Positions 10,105 to 18,418 of a DNA stretch of 46,618 bases are shown here, in pieces (the first letter of the stretch is position 1; every line of letters begins with the position of its first letter). The position numbers and the translations under genes were made by a program. Location of the stretch: positions 1-46,618 of the forward strand of contig NZ_AXVA01000032.1 of assembly GCF_000482325.1 (NCBI RefSeq), in the 5' to 3' direction. Source of the stretch: Bacillus sp. UNC438CL73TsuS30. Its GTDB lineage: Bacteria > Bacillota > Bacilli > Bacillales > Cytobacillaceae. A model generated the notes under the pieces. That model was not told the DNA's origin. It worked only from the letters and a program-made list of their open reading frames with translations, and did not search any database.

Positions 10105-11562
10105 ATGTCAAATGAAGTTCGTGTAAGGTATGCTCCAAGTCCAACTGGACATTTACATATTGGGAATGCTCGTACTGCGTTATTTAATTATTTGTTTGCA
10201 CGCAATAAGGGCGGGAAATTTATTATCCGGATTGAGGATACTGATAAAAAGCGGAACATTGCAGGTGGAGAAGAAAGCCAATTAAAATATTTAAAATGGC
10301 TCGGAATGGATTGGGACGAGAGTGTTGATATCGGCGGTGAATATGGCCCATACCGTCAATCGGAACGAAATGATATTTATGAAGTCTATTACAAGCAATT
10401 ATTAGAAAGCGGTAAAGCTTATAAATGCTACTGCACCGAAGAAGAGTTAGAGGCTGAACGTGAAGGACAGATCGCTAGAGGGGAAAATCCTCAATACTCA
10501 GGAAAGTGCCGCCATTTAACAGCTGAACAGCGCAGCCTGCTTGAGGGCGAAGGCCGTCAGCCAAGCATCCGGATTGCGGTTCCCCAAGGAAAGACCTATA
10601 CATTTGATGATATGGTAAAAGGGGTTGTATCTTTCGAATCCGAAGGGATCAGCGACTATGTAATTGTGAAAAAGGACGGAACTCCAACCTATAATTTTGC
10701 TGTTGCGGTAGATGATCATTTAATGGAAATCTCCCATGTTTTACGTGGGGATGACCATATTTCAAATACCCCGAAACAGCTCGTAGTTTATGAAGCATTA
10801 GGCTGGGAGCCGCCAATTTTTGGACATATGACCTTAATCGTCAATGAGAGTCGAAGAAAATTAAGTAAGCGTGATGAATCGATCATTCAATTTATTGAGC
10901 AATATGAGGATTTAGGCTATCTGCCGGAGGCATTATTTAATTTTATTACATTGCTCGGCTGGTCACCTGCAGGGGAAGAAGAAATTTATTCGAAAGCGGA
11001 ATTTATTGAATTGTTTGATGCGGAACGTCTTTCCAAATCACCTGCATTATTTGACAAGCAAAAACTCGCTTGGATGAACAATCAGTACATGAAAAAGGTG
11101 GAGCTTGACCGCGTTTATCAACTTGCGGTTCCACATTTAATTAAAGCAGGGCGTTTGCCTGAAAAAATGACAGAGACCGAACAGCACTGGGCTAAAAGTC
11201 TTGTTGCTCTTTTCCAAGAAAAAATGAGCTTTGGCGCAGAAATCGTCGAACTTACCGAGTTATTTTTCAAGGATGAGGCAGAATATGAAGAAGAGGCAAA
11301 AGAGATTCTTTCCGGCGAACAGGTTCCGGAAGTGTTGAAGGCATTTTCCCATGAACTTGACCAGCTTCCAAGCTTTGAAGCAAATGGAATTAAAGCTGCA
11401 ATGAAAGCTGTTCAAAAGTCAACAGGGCAAAAAGGGAAAAATCTTTTTATGCCAATTCGTGCGGCCGTAACGGGTCAAACACATGGGCCGGATTTGCCGC
11501 AGGCGATTGAACTTTTAGGAAAAGAAAAAGTTCAAGCAAGAATTAATAAAATTATTTGTTAA
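10105..11562 (+). CDS. gltX: Glutamyl-tRNA synthetase
   Basis: Class I synthetase charging tRNA-Glu and, in Bacilli, also tRNA-Gln before transamidation by GatCAB. The HIGH-type motif HLHIG sits at residues 16-20 and the KMSKS-type motif KLSKR at 252-256. A zinc-like CYC segment is present at about 106-108. ATG 10105 (485 aa) was chosen over the upstream in-frame start at 10054. Relatives begin with [13 protein letters not shown], and GGAGG at 10089-10093 precedes this ATG. No glnS is seen nearby, as expected for the indirect Gln-tRNA pathway. Confidence 0.96.
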   Translation: MSNEVRVRYAPSPTGHLHIGNARTALFNYLFARNKGGKFIIRIEDTDKKRNIAGGEESQLKYLKWLGMDWDESVDIGGEYGPYRQSERNDIYEVYYKQLLESGKAYKCYCTEEELEAEREGQIARGENPQYSGKCRHLTAEQRSLLEGEGRQPSIRIAVPQGKTYTFDDMVKGVVSFESEGISDYVIVKKDGTPTYNFAVAVDDHLMEISHVLRGDDHISNTPKQLVVYEALGWEPPIFGHMTLIVNESRRKLSKRDESIIQFIEQYEDLGYLPEALFNFITLLGWSPAGEEEIYSKAEFIELFDAERLSKSPALFDKQKLAWMNNQYMKKVELDRVYQLAVPHLIKAGRLPEKMTETEQHWAKSLVALFQEKMSFGAEIVELTELFFKDEAEYEEEAKEILSGEQVPEVLKAFSHELDQLPSFEANGIKAAMKAVQKSTGQKGKNLFMPIRAAVTGQTHGPDLPQAIELLGKEKVQARINKIIC

Positions 11563-11565
11563 CAA

Positions 11566-11593
11566 TTGAAATAAAAAAATAATATAGTAAAAT
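11566..11593 (+). promoter_or_regulatory. Promoter of the T-box controlled cysE operon
   Basis: TTGAAA (11566-11571) and TAAAAT (11588-11593) are 16 bases apart, just after gltX and about 20 bases before the T-box stem I. The transcript start would fall near 11600. Confidence 0.6.
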
Positions 11594-11611
11594 TAAATAA
11601 ATTCCATATGC

Positions 11612-11863
11612 ATGAAAGTGAAGAAGAGGATAAGTAAAAAAATGATGTTTTAAAGAGAGAACCATCACCGGCTGAAAGTGGTTCAGGCCGCTCATTTTTT
11701 GAAATGCACCTCTGAGCCCCATTTCGAAAAGGAGGATTCCAGAGTAGATATGGGCGGAACCTATCCGTTAACAGGTAGAGTGAGACCAATATAAAGTTTT
11801 GGTCTAATCAGAGTGGAACCGCGCTTAAGCGTCTCTGTCGTATAGACAGGGACGCTTTTTTTT
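11612..11863 (+). promoter_or_regulatory. T-box riboswitch, cysteine specifier (TGC)
   Basis: Leader RNA that senses uncharged tRNA-Cys and allows readthrough into cysE-cysS. Stem I starts near 11616. AGAGG (11626-11629 area) pairs with CCTCT after the specifier loop, where GAAATGCA places the specifier codon TGC at 11705-11707. The conserved T-box TGGAACCGCG, which pairs with the tRNA acceptor end, is at 11814-11823. The terminator stem GCGTCTCTGTC (11829-11839) with GACAGGGACGC (11845-11855), plus a T tract, is the alternative fold. Cysteine specificity agrees with both genes downstream. Confidence 0.93.
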
Positions 11864-11911
11864 ATTAATGGGGAATTTTGGGCTGTGTTTTCAAAAAGGG
11901 GGGAAACCATC

Positions 11912-12580
11912 ATGTTTAAAACATTTAAAGAGGACGTTGAGGTTATATTTGAACAGGATCCTGCGGCACGAAGTTATTTTGAGGTGGTATTAACGTATTC
12001 CGGTTTACATGCCATTTGGGCACATCGAATTGCTCATGCCTTCTATAAGCGGAAATTTTATTTTATCGCGAGGGTGATTTCTCAGGTCAGCCGTTTTTTT
12101 ACCGGAATTGAAATTCACCCGGGGGCAAAAATAGGCAGAAGATTTTTTATTGACCACGGCATGGGTGTCGTCATTGGGGAAACCTGTGAAATAGGGGATA
12201 ACGTAACAGTTTTCCAAGGGGTAACACTTGGCGGAACAGGAAAAGAAAAGGGAAAACGTCATCCAACTATTAAGGACAACGCCTTAATTGCTACAGGGGC
12301 TAAGGTACTTGGATCGATTACAGTTGGGGAAAATTCAAAAATTGGTGCCGGCTCCGTTGTTTTAAAAGAGGTGCCGCCAAACTCTACCGTTGTTGGCGTA
12401 CCAGGCAGAGTCGTCATTCAGAACGGAAAACGAATTAATAAGGACTTCAACCACTGCGATCTGCCAGATCCAATTGCGGATCGGTTATCGGAAATGCAAA
12501 ACGAGATCAATCGGTTACAGCACCATCTAGATGAACTGGAAGATGAAGGGAGCAAGCTTAATGACCATTCAGTTATATAA
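11912..12580 (+). CDS. cysE: Serine O-acetyltransferase
   Basis: First step of cysteine synthesis from serine: transfers acetyl from acetyl-CoA to L-serine. An N-terminal helical part is followed by a left-handed beta-helix of hexapeptide repeats (about residues 65-180), with the catalytic segment [12 protein letters not shown] and the CoA-binding loop [19 protein letters not shown] 11912 (222 aa) was chosen because AGGGGGG at 11897-11903 is well spaced and relatives start close to the EDP(A/V)ARSYFE segment. The in-frame start at 11885 lacks a ribosome-binding site. It overlaps cysS by 20 bases and lies directly behind the cysteine T-box. Confidence 0.95.
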   Translation: MFKTFKEDVEVIFEQDPAARSYFEVVLTYSGLHAIWAHRIAHAFYKRKFYFIARVISQVSRFFTGIEIHPGAKIGRRFFIDHGMGVVIGETCEIGDNVTVFQGVTLGGTGKEKGKRHPTIKDNALIATGAKVLGSITVGENSKIGAGSVVLKEVPPNSTVVGVPGRVVIQNGKRINKDFNHCDLPDPIADRLSEMQNEINRLQHHLDELEDEGSKLNDHSVI

Positions 12581-13958
12581 TACACTTACACGAAAAAAGG
12601 AAACATTCGTTCCGTTAGAAGAAGGAAAGGTAAAAATGTATGTCTGCGGTCCAACGGTTTATAATTATATTCATATAGGCAATGCGCGTCCGGCCATTGT
12701 ATTTGATACCGTCCGTCGTTATTTGGAATACCGAGGCTTTGAGGTGAAATATGTATCAAACTTTACCGATGTTGATGATAAGCTGATTCGTGCAGCCAAT
12801 CAATTGGGTGAAGATGTTCCGACAATTGCCAATCGCTTCATCCATGCCTATTTTGAGGATGTATCTGCATTAGGCTGCCAAAAAGCCGATGTCCATCCGC
12901 GTGTAATGGAAAATATGGATATTATTATCGACTTTATCAGCCAATTGATTGAAAAAGGTTATGCCTATGAGTCAGAGGGAGATGTCTACTTCCGTACAAG
13001 AAAGTTTGATGAATACGGTAAACTATCACACCAATCAATTGATGAACTTCGGGTAGGAGCAAGGATTGAGGTTGGAGAAAAGAAACAAGATGATCTTGAC
13101 TTTGCTCTATGGAAAGCTGCAAAGGAAGGAGAAATATTCTGGGAGAGTCCGTGGGGAATAGGCAGACCAGGCTGGCATATTGAGTGCTCGGCAATGGCGA
13201 AAAAATATCTGGGTGAAACCATTGACATTCATGCCGGCGGACAGGATTTAACCTTCCCGCATCATGAAAATGAAATTGCCCAATCAGAAGCACTTTCTGG
13301 AAAAACATTTGCAAATTACTGGATGCATAATGGCTATATTAATATTGATAATGAAAAAATGTCAAAATCACTTGGCAATTTTGTTTTAGTCCATGACATT
13401 ATTAAAAAGCATAACCCGCAAGTATTACGATTCTTTATGTTGTCAGTTCATTACCGCAATCCAATCAATTATAGCGAGGAATTATTAGAAAGTACGAAGG
13501 CGGCATTCGAAAGGTTGACCACCTCCTACCAAAATTTAAAGCATCGCAAAGAGGCAAGTACAGACTTAACCAATAATAATCAAGAGTGGCTTGAAAAAAT
13601 AGCAGAAATGCGCGGCCAATTTATAAAGGAAATGGATGATGATTTTAACACGGCCAATGCCATTTCAGTTCTATTCGAGCTTTCAAAATTGGCGAACTAT
13701 TATTTGCTCGAAAAAAATACAGCCAAGATTGTAATCGATGAATTTATCAACGAATTTGAGCAATTGTTCCACGTTTTAGGTTTAACACTTGAAAAAGATG
13801 AAATGTTGGACGAAGAAATTGATGCCTTACTTGAAAAAAGAATTCAAGCCCGCAAGGATCGTAATTTTCAGTTAGCAGATCAAATTCGGGATCAGCTAAA
13901 AGCGTTGAATATTATTTTAGAAGATACACCTCAGGGTACACGCTGGAAAAGAGGATAA
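12561..13958 (+). CDS. cysS: Cysteinyl-tRNA synthetase
   Basis: Class I synthetase charging tRNA-Cys. Zinc-coordinating Cys29 is in [18 protein letters not shown], with HIGN at 38-41. The other zinc ligands are in WHIECSAM and [10 protein letters not shown], and KMSKSLGN begins near residue 266. ATG 12561 (465 aa) gives the family start MTIQLYNT and is preceded by AAGGGAG. An upstream in-frame ATG at 12531 would add ten residues without support. It shares the cysteine T-box control with cysE, coupling the supply of cysteine to its use. Confidence 0.96.
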   Translation: MTIQLYNTLTRKKETFVPLEEGKVKMYVCGPTVYNYIHIGNARPAIVFDTVRRYLEYRGFEVKYVSNFTDVDDKLIRAANQLGEDVPTIANRFIHAYFEDVSALGCQKADVHPRVMENMDIIIDFISQLIEKGYAYESEGDVYFRTRKFDEYGKLSHQSIDELRVGARIEVGEKKQDDLDFALWKAAKEGEIFWESPWGIGRPGWHIECSAMAKKYLGETIDIHAGGQDLTFPHHENEIAQSEALSGKTFANYWMHNGYINIDNEKMSKSLGNFVLVHDIIKKHNPQVLRFFMLSVHYRNPINYSEELLESTKAAFERLTTSYQNLKHRKEASTDLTNNNQEWLEKIAEMRGQFIKEMDDDFNTANAISVLFELSKLANYYLLEKNTAKIVIDEFINEFEQLFHVLGLTLEKDEMLDEEIDALLEKRIQARKDRNFQLADQIRDQLKALNIILEDTPQGTRWKRG

Positions 13959-13961
13959 TTC

Positions 13962-14387
13962 ATGCTTGATTATGAGAACCATGTGGATGCAAAACAATTA
14001 AATAGTCTGGCACTTGCATACATGGGTGATGCTGTATTTGAAATTTACGTACGGCGTCACCTGCTGCAAAGTGGAAAAGTAAGGCCAAACCAGTTACATC
14101 ATGCTGCGACGAAATATGTTTCCGCAAAAGCGCAGTGCCAAATTTTGTTTCAAATGATGGATGACCATCTTCTTACGGAAGAAGAAACAGCTGTCATCAT
14201 GCGGGGCCGAAATGCAAAATCGGGAACCGTCCCCAAAAATACGGATGTCCAAACATACCGATACAGCACAGCGTTTGAAGCACTGATGGGACATCTATAT
14301 TTAACTGGGGAACTGAACCGGTTAGAGGAACTTATTCAAAAAGCATTAACCTATGTAGACGAAAAGAAAGGAGGAACAACAGGATGA
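13962..14387 (+). CDS. mrnC: Mini-ribonuclease III (23S rRNA maturation)
   Basis: Removes the 5' and 3' extensions of 23S rRNA precursor in Bacillus. The 141-residue protein is a single RNase III catalytic domain without a double-stranded RNA-binding domain. [19 protein letters not shown] carries the family's catalytic Asp, and GRNAKSGT and the [10 protein letters not shown] segment with its Glu complete the active site. Start ATG 13962 follows cysS by three bases. The last four bases overlap rlmB, another 23S rRNA enzyme. Confidence 0.94.
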   Translation: MLDYENHVDAKQLNSLALAYMGDAVFEIYVRRHLLQSGKVRPNQLHHAATKYVSAKAQCQILFQMMDDHLLTEEETAVIMRGRNAKSGTVPKNTDVQTYRYSTAFEALMGHLYLTGELNRLEELIQKALTYVDEKKGGTTG

Positions 14388-15127
14388 CCCAAGAATATAT
14401 CATCGGAAAAAATCCAGTCATTGAAGCACTAAAGTCAAATCGCGATATCAATAAAATTCTCATTGCCGAAGGTTCACAGCGGGGGCAAATGCAGCAAATT
14501 ACCCAGCTTGCTAAAGAGGGAAATGTGATTGTTCAATTTGTTCCAAAGAAAAAAATTGATCAAATTACAGATCAAAATCATCAAGGAGTCCTTGCGTACG
14601 TGGCAGCTTACCAATATGCAGAAATGGATGATTTATTTGCTGCAGCAGAAAAGAAAAATGAACCTCCTTTCTTTTTATTATTAGATGAAATTGAAGACCC
14701 GCATAACCTTGGTTCCATTATGAGAACAGCTGATGCGGTAGGGGCACATGGCATTATTATCCCAAAGCGAAGAGCCGTTGGATTAACCGCGACAGTGGCA
14801 AAAGCCTCGACTGGAGCAATTGAATATATACCTGTTGTCCGTGTGACAAATATGGCTCGTACCATTGATGAGTTAAAGGAACGGGGTGTCTGGATCGCCG
14901 GAACAGACGCCAAAGGGAAAGAGGATTACCGCCAATTTGATGGGACGCTTCCACTTGGCCTCGTGATTGGCAGTGAGGGAAAAGGAATGGGCAGGCTTGT
15001 GCGTGATAAATGTGATTTCTTAATTCATTTGCCAATGGCCGGAAAGGTTACATCCTTGAATGCATCCGTAGCAGCGGCATTGCTCATGTATGAGGTATTC
15101 CGAAAAAGGCACCCTCTTGAGGGATAG
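14384..15127 (+). CDS. rlmB: 23S rRNA (guanosine-2'-O-)-methyltransferase RlmB
   Basis: SPOUT-class methyltransferase expected to modify a guanosine in the peptidyl-transferase region of 23S rRNA. The N-terminal SpoU substrate-binding domain (about 1-75) contains the GKNPVIEAL motif. The knotted catalytic domain has [26 protein letters not shown] and the C-terminal [17 protein letters not shown], all SAM-knot signatures. The 247 residues match the family. It overlaps mrnC by an ATGA and ends two bases before yacP. Confidence 0.94.
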   Translation: MTQEYIIGKNPVIEALKSNRDINKILIAEGSQRGQMQQITQLAKEGNVIVQFVPKKKIDQITDQNHQGVLAYVAAYQYAEMDDLFAAAEKKNEPPFFLLLDEIEDPHNLGSIMRTADAVGAHGIIIPKRRAVGLTATVAKASTGAIEYIPVVRVTNMARTIDELKERGVWIAGTDAKGKEDYRQFDGTLPLGLVIGSEGKGMGRLVRDKCDFLIHLPMAGKVTSLNASVAAALLMYEVFRKRHPLEG

Positions 15128-15129
15128 AA

Positions 15130-15639
15130 ATGGATATCCTGCTTGTCGATGGCTATAACATTATCGGTGCCTGGCCCGATTTAAGAGATTTAAAGGAACG
15201 CGATTTACCTGCGGCACGGGATCGTTTGGTGGAAAAGATGGCAGAATACCAAGCCTTTTCCGGTTACCGTGTGATCGTGGTTTTTGATGCACAGTATGTT
15301 CAAGGCACCGAGAAAAAATATAGAAATCATAAAGTCGAAGTGATTTTTACAAAGAAAAATGAAACAGCGGATGAACGGATTGAGAAATTGGCGATTAGCC
15401 TAAATAATCGAAAAACGCAAATTCACGTAGCAACATCTGATTTTACAGAACAATGGGCGATTTTTGGACAAGGGGCACTAAGGAAATCTGCTAGGGAATT
15501 ACTGATTGAAATGTCTTCAATTGAAAAAGGCATAGAAAAGAGGGTAAAGAAAATTCAAGAGAAACAACCTGCCGCAAAGATTCAAATTAGTGACGAAGTG
15601 GCAGAAATTTTTGAAAAATGGCGCAGGGGAGAAAAGTAA
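15130..15639 (+). CDS. rae1: NYN-domain ribosome-associated mRNA endonuclease (YacP/Rae1)
   Basis: In B. subtilis this protein, Rae1, cuts certain mRNAs in the ribosomal A site. The 169-residue PIN-like NYN domain begins MDILLVDGYNIIGAW, with the first acidic residue in the loop after strand one. VVFDAQY supplies another acidic residue and a HVATSDFTEQ segment the later catalytic aspartate. A helical lysine-rich tail (about 135-160) may contact rRNA. It follows rlmB directly in a row of three RNA enzymes. The specific activity is inferred from family membership. Confidence 0.9.
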   Translation: MDILLVDGYNIIGAWPDLRDLKERDLPAARDRLVEKMAEYQAFSGYRVIVVFDAQYVQGTEKKYRNHKVEVIFTKKNETADERIEKLAISLNNRKTQIHVATSDFTEQWAIFGQGALRKSARELLIEMSSIEKGIEKRVKKIQEKQPAAKIQISDEVAEIFEKWRRGEK

Positions 15640-15642
15640 GAA

Positions 15643-15672
15643 TTGACGGTCAAAAAAACCATCATGTATACT
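15643..15672 (+). promoter_or_regulatory. SigA-type promoter of sigH
   Basis: TTGACG (15643-15648) and TATACT (15667-15672) are 18 bases apart, starting just after the rae1 stop codon and ending 35 bases before the sigH start. A separate promoter agrees with independent control of sigH in B. subtilis. I could not identify an AbrB site by eye. Confidence 0.6.
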
Positions 15673-15707
15673 TAAATTATCTATGCTTGTTCGGTGGAGG
15701 GGATCTA

Positions 15708-16358
15708 GTGAGTACAGACTTCGGGATAAAAATCAACGAACAATTTTTTTCAATGGAAGATGAAGAAATTGTGGATCTAGTGCACCAGGGTGAAAGTGAA
15801 GCGTTGGATTATTTAATCCACAAGTATCGAAATTTTGTACGGGCAAAAGCAAGATCCTACTTTTTAATTGGGGCAGATAAGGAAGACATTGTCCAGGAGG
15901 GTATGATCGGGCTCTATAAGGCGATACGTGATTTCCGGGAGGACAAGCTCACTTCATTTAAAGCGTTTGCAGAGCTTTGTATTACCCGCCAAATTATTAC
16001 GGCAATAAAAACAGCAACAAGGCAAAAGCATATTCCGTTAAATTCATATGTTTCATTGGACAAGCCTATTTATGATGAAGAATCAGACCGAACATTAATG
16101 GATATTTTATCTGGGGCAAAAGTGCTTGACCCAGAGGAGTTAATCATTAATCAAGAAGAATTTGATCATATTGAGGTAAAAATGACTGAATTATTGAGTG
16201 ATTTAGAAAGGAAGGTTCTCGCGCTCTACCTTGATGGACAATCCTATCAGGAGATTTCTGAGGAACTAAACCGCCATGTTAAATCAATCGATAATGCGTT
16301 GCAGCGCGTAAAGCGAAAGCTTGAAAGATACCTTGAAATTCGGGAGTTTTCCTTGTAG
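15708..16358 (+). CDS. sigH: RNA polymerase sigma factor SigH
   Basis: Directs transcription of early sporulation, competence and stationary-phase genes. Region 2 is visible from LDYLIHKYRNFVRAKA to SFKAFAELCITRQ, including the -10 recognition and core-binding parts. Region 4 (LERKVLALYLDGQSYQEI and LNRHVKSIDNALQRVK) recognises the -35. GTG 15708 (216 aa) was chosen because GGTGGAGGGG sits five bases upstream and the length then matches B. subtilis SigH. The in-frame ATG at 15618 would overlap rae1 and has no family support. Its presence suggests a spore former. Confidence 0.95.
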   Translation: MSTDFGIKINEQFFSMEDEEIVDLVHQGESEALDYLIHKYRNFVRAKARSYFLIGADKEDIVQEGMIGLYKAIRDFREDKLTSFKAFAELCITRQIITAIKTATRQKHIPLNSYVSLDKPIYDEESDRTLMDILSGAKVLDPEELIINQEEFDHIEVKMTELLSDLERKVLALYLDGQSYQEISEELNRHVKSIDNALQRVKRKLERYLEIREFSL

Positions 16359-16409
16359 TTTATAACTAGTATAAATATGGAATTTATGTGAATGTGTTCC
16401 TAACTATTA

Positions 16410-16438
16410 TTGACATATAGTATGTACCGTGTTACATT
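16410..16438 (+). promoter_or_regulatory. Promoter of the rpmG-secE unit
   Basis: A perfect -35, TTGACA (16410-16415), lies 17 bases before TACATT (16433-16438). A better -10 hexamer, TATAAT, occurs slightly later at 16447-16452 but has no -35 at the right distance, so either could set the start. Confidence 0.55.
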
Positions 16439-16477
16439 TTTAAGGATATAATAGTAGGACAATTGAAGGTGTCAAAT

Positions 16478-16624
16478 ATGAGTAAAAAGGTTATCCTTGC
16501 CTGCGTTGATTGTGGCTCAAGGAATTATTCGACGATTGGCAAGCAGGAAAAATCAGAGAGATTAGAATTGAAGAAATTCTGCAAAACTTGTAATTCGCAT
16601 ACATTACACCGTGAGACAAAGTAA
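16478..16624 (+). CDS. rpmG: 50S ribosomal protein L33, zinc-ribbon type
   Basis: Small large-subunit protein, 48 residues. Cys9/Cys12 (CVDC) and Cys35/Cys38 (CKTC) form the zinc ribbon, so this is the zinc-containing paralogue rather than a Zur-controlled cysteine-free one. The N-terminus [12 protein letters not shown] and the C-terminal HRETK are typical. GAAGGTG precedes ATG 16478 at normal spacing. It lies between sigH and secE, as B. subtilis rpmGB does. Confidence 0.93.
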   Translation: MSKKVILACVDCGSRNYSTIGKQEKSERLELKKFCKTCNSHTLHRETK

Positions 16625-16668
16625 TTTTAATATAGTTAGTAGGCAATCCCGATTTTGGAGGTTACAGA

Positions 16669-16851
16669 ATGCAGCGCATAAAGAAGTTCTTCAGTGATGT
16701 TGTCCGCGAGATGAGAAAGGTCAGCTGGCCAAAACGCGGTGAATTAACAAGATATACAGTTACTGTTTTATCTACCGTTGTGTTTGTTGCTCTTTTCTTT
16801 GAAGTAATAGATTTAGGAATTTCTAAATTGATTCGTTTAATTCTTGAATAA
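16669..16851 (+). CDS. secE: Preprotein translocase subunit SecE
   Basis: Essential clamp of the SecYEG channel in the cytoplasmic membrane. The 60-residue short form, normal for Bacillus, has a cytoplasmic amphipathic helix (MRKVSWPKRGEL, residues 15-26, the family signature) and a single transmembrane segment at about 30-55. GGAGG precedes ATG 16669. Unlike the close secE-nusG linkage usual in relatives, 301 bases with a terminator-like hairpin and a repeat element separate it from nusG. Confidence 0.95.
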   Translation: MQRIKKFFSDVVREMRKVSWPKRGELTRYTVTVLSTVVFVALFFEVIDLGISKLIRLILE

Positions 16852-16874
16852 TAGATGTTATTTCATGGTATAAT
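16844..16874 (+). promoter_or_regulatory. Possible promoter at the end of secE
   Basis: TATAAT (16869-16874) preceded by TGG forms an extended -10. TTGAAT (16844-16849), inside the end of secE, is a -35 candidate at a long 19-base spacing. The start would fall near 16881, only about 25 bases before a terminator hairpin, so its product would be either very short or an attenuated nusG transcript. Confidence 0.45.
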
Positions 16875-16901
16875 GGTGATTAATACAGGAAACTTTTATG
16901 C

Positions 16902-16924
16902 AAAGCCCGTTTAACGGGTTTTTT
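16902..16924 (+). terminator. Intrinsic terminator-like hairpin between secE and nusG
   Basis: AAAGCCCGT pairs with ACGGGTTTT around a three-base loop and runs into a T tract (16919-16924). A stop here would cut secE from nusG unless readthrough occurs. Confidence 0.7.
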
Positions 16925-16930
16925 ATTTTG

Positions 16931-17107
16931 GCTGTGTTCATTAGATGAATTTGTGATTGTGATAATTGGAGCGGAAGGCGGGAGACTCCTGCGGGAGTAC
17001 GGTACAGGGGAGACCCCGCAGGCGCAAAAGCGCCGAGAAGGCTCCCCGGAACGCCCGCGGAAAGCGAAGTGCCTGGAGCGGAAATCAGCAAGCAAATTTA
17101 ACACAGC
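16931..17107 (+). repeat. GC-rich palindromic MITE-like repeat element
   Basis: A 177-base insertion-like segment, GC-rich in an AT-rich genome. Imperfect terminal inverted repeats bound it: GCTGTGTT (16931-16938) with AACACAGC (17100-17107), then AATTTG (16948-16953) with CAAATT (17093-17098). Inside, TGGAGCGGAA occurs directly repeated at 16967-16976 and 17074-17083. Internal pairings include CCTGCGGG/CCCGCAGG (16988-16995 with 17015-17022), GGCGC-AAAA-GCGCC (17021-17034) and GGGGAG/CTCCCC (17007-17012 with 17042-17047). There is no open reading frame of note. From memory, very similar sequences recur between genes in several Bacillaceae genomes; this needs a search. Confidence 0.75.
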
Positions 17108-17125
17108 TTTAATTTGAAAAATACA

Positions 17126-17152
17126 GGGAGGGACGGACACTAGTCCTCTTAA
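17126..17152 (+). promoter_or_regulatory. Distant ribosome-binding site of nusG with intervening hairpin
   Basis: GGGAGGG (17126-17132) is about 20 bases from the nusG ATG, too far to act directly. GGAC (17135-17138) and GTCC (17143-17146) pair around ACTA. If this hairpin forms, the effective distance falls to about 8 bases. Confidence 0.5.
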
Positions 17153-17686
17153 ATGGAAAAGAATTGGTATGTTGTTCATACTTACTCAGGCTATGAAAAT
17201 AAAGTAAAAGCCAATCTGGAAAAACGCGTTGAATCAATGGGGATGGCGGATAAAATTTTCCGAGTAGTTGTACCTGAGGAAGAAGAAACCGAAATTAAAA
17301 ATGGTAAAAAGAAAGTCGTAAAACGAAAAGTTTTTCCTGGATATGTACTAGTTGAAATTGTTATGACCGATGATTCATGGTACGTCGTACGGAATACTCC
17401 TGGAGTAACTGGATTCGTTGGCTCTGCCGGTTCAGGCTCAAAGCCGACCCCACTTCTTCCGGAAGAGGTGACGGTATTACTGAAACGCATGGGAGTAGAA
17501 GAAAAACGTTTGGATGTGGACTTCGAAATTGGTGAAACCGTACGCGTAAAAGAAGGCCCATTTGCTAACTTTACCGGGACTGTAGAAGAGATGGACAAGG
17601 ATAAAGCTAAGCTTAAAGTACTTGTTAATATGTTTGGCCGTGATACGCCTGTAGAGTTAGATTTTACGCAAATTGATAAGCTTTAA
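17153..17686 (+). CDS. nusG: Transcription elongation and pausing factor NusG
   Basis: Binds RNA polymerase through its N-terminal NGN domain (about 1-115, starting [12 protein letters not shown]) and nucleic acid or partners through the C-terminal KOW domain (about 125-177, with [13 protein letters not shown]). In B. subtilis it promotes pausing at specific sites. The 177-residue length is normal. ATG 17153 is fixed by the family start [22 protein letters not shown] (first residues), despite the distant Shine-Dalgarno. It precedes the rplK operon, which has its own promoter. Confidence 0.96.
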   Translation: MEKNWYVVHTYSGYENKVKANLEKRVESMGMADKIFRVVVPEEEETEIKNGKKKVVKRKVFPGYVLVEIVMTDDSWYVVRNTPGVTGFVGSAGSGSKPTPLLPEEVTVLLKRMGVEEKRLDVDFEIGETVRVKEGPFANFTGTVEEMDKDKAKLKVLVNMFGRDTPVELDFTQIDKL

Positions 17687-17717
17687 AAAGAAAAATTGAT
17701 GGATATTGTAAAAAAAC

Positions 17718-17746
17718 TTGAAATCAATTTTAAAAAATGTTAATAT
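17718..17746 (+). promoter_or_regulatory. Promoter of the rplK-rplA operon
   Basis: TTGAAA (17718-17723) and TAATAT (17741-17746) are exactly 17 bases apart and TGT precedes the -10, making an extended -10. It starts 32 bases after nusG and leaves a leader of about 125 bases. Confidence 0.75.
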
Positions 17747-17760
17747 TTCATAGGTCAGTA

Positions 17761-17852
17761 TGTCTCAAATTTTGAGACAAGACTTTGTCAAGTTCTTTAT
17801 CTTTATATAAAGACAGATGCCTTGAGTGGGAGGGTGAATACCCTATTACCAC
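17761..17852 (+). promoter_or_regulatory. Structured leader of rplK-rplA, possible autoregulatory site
   Basis: Three hairpins occur in the leader. TGTCTCAA/TTGAGACA (17761-17779) is a perfect 8-base stem. TCTTTATATAAAGA (17800-17813) is a palindrome. AGGGT-GAAT-ACCCT (17831-17844) is enclosed by GTGG (17826-17829) and CCAC (17849-17852) across an asymmetric internal loop. L1 is known to repress L11-L1 operons in other bacteria by binding mRNA, so the last one is a candidate L1 site. That assignment is inference. Confidence 0.45.
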
Positions 17853-17879
17853 ATCACGGACTTTAAGGAGGTGTGTCTC

Positions 17880-18305
17880 GTGGCTAAAAAAGTAATTAAA
17901 GTTGTTAAATTGCAAATCCCTGCTGGTAAAGCGAATCCTGCACCACCAGTTGGTCCTGCACTAGGTCAAGCCGGTGTTAATATCATGGGATTCTGTAAGG
18001 AATTTAACGCTCGTACAGCTGATCAAGCTGGATTAATTATCCCTGTTGAAATTACGGTTTTTGAAGACCGTTCATTTACATTTATTACGAAAACTCCTCC
18101 TGCTGCCGTTCTTTTGAAAGTAGCAGCTGGAATTCAGTCTGGTTCTGGTGAACCAAACCGTAATAAAGTAGCAACAGTTAAGCGTAACACAGTACGCGAG
18201 ATTGCGGAACAGAAAATGCCTGACCTTAACGCAGCTAGCGTTGAAGCAGCAATGCGCATGGTTGAAGGTACTGCACGCAGCATGGGAATCGTTATCGAAG
18301 ATTAA
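17880..18305 (+). CDS. rplK: 50S ribosomal protein L11
   Basis: Forms the GTPase-associated centre with 23S rRNA helices 43-44 and L10-L12, and is the thiostrepton site and needed for RelA activation. Features: [20 protein letters not shown] in the N-terminal domain, and a C-terminal rRNA-binding domain ending [15 protein letters not shown] 17880 (141 aa) was chosen because AAGGAGGTG (17865-17873) is well spaced. [12 protein letters not shown] is the standard start, and the upstream in-frame ATG at 17871 lies inside the ribosome-binding site. Confidence 0.95.
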   Translation: MAKKVIKVVKLQIPAGKANPAPPVGPALGQAGVNIMGFCKEFNARTADQAGLIIPVEITVFEDRSFTFITKTPPAAVLLKVAAGIQSGSGEPNRNKVATVKRNTVREIAEQKMPDLNAASVEAAMRMVEGTARSMGIVIED

Positions 18306-18336
18306 TCCATGTAAACTGTTGATGATGTAATGAGGG

Positions 18337-18370
18337 GGTTGCGAAGTTCTAAAATATTCGCAACCTTTTT
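18337..18370 (+). terminator. Terminator-like hairpin between rplK and rplA
   Basis: GGTTGCGAA (18337-18345) pairs perfectly with TTCGCAACC (18357-18365) and is followed by TTTTT then CGTG. It resembles an intrinsic terminator inside an operon, so it may tune the L11:L1 ratio or mark an RNA end after processing. Confidence 0.6.
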
Positions 18371-18418
18371 CGTGGGAGTTATTCAACGTTAAAACCACAA
18401 TTTAGGAGGAAAAACAAA

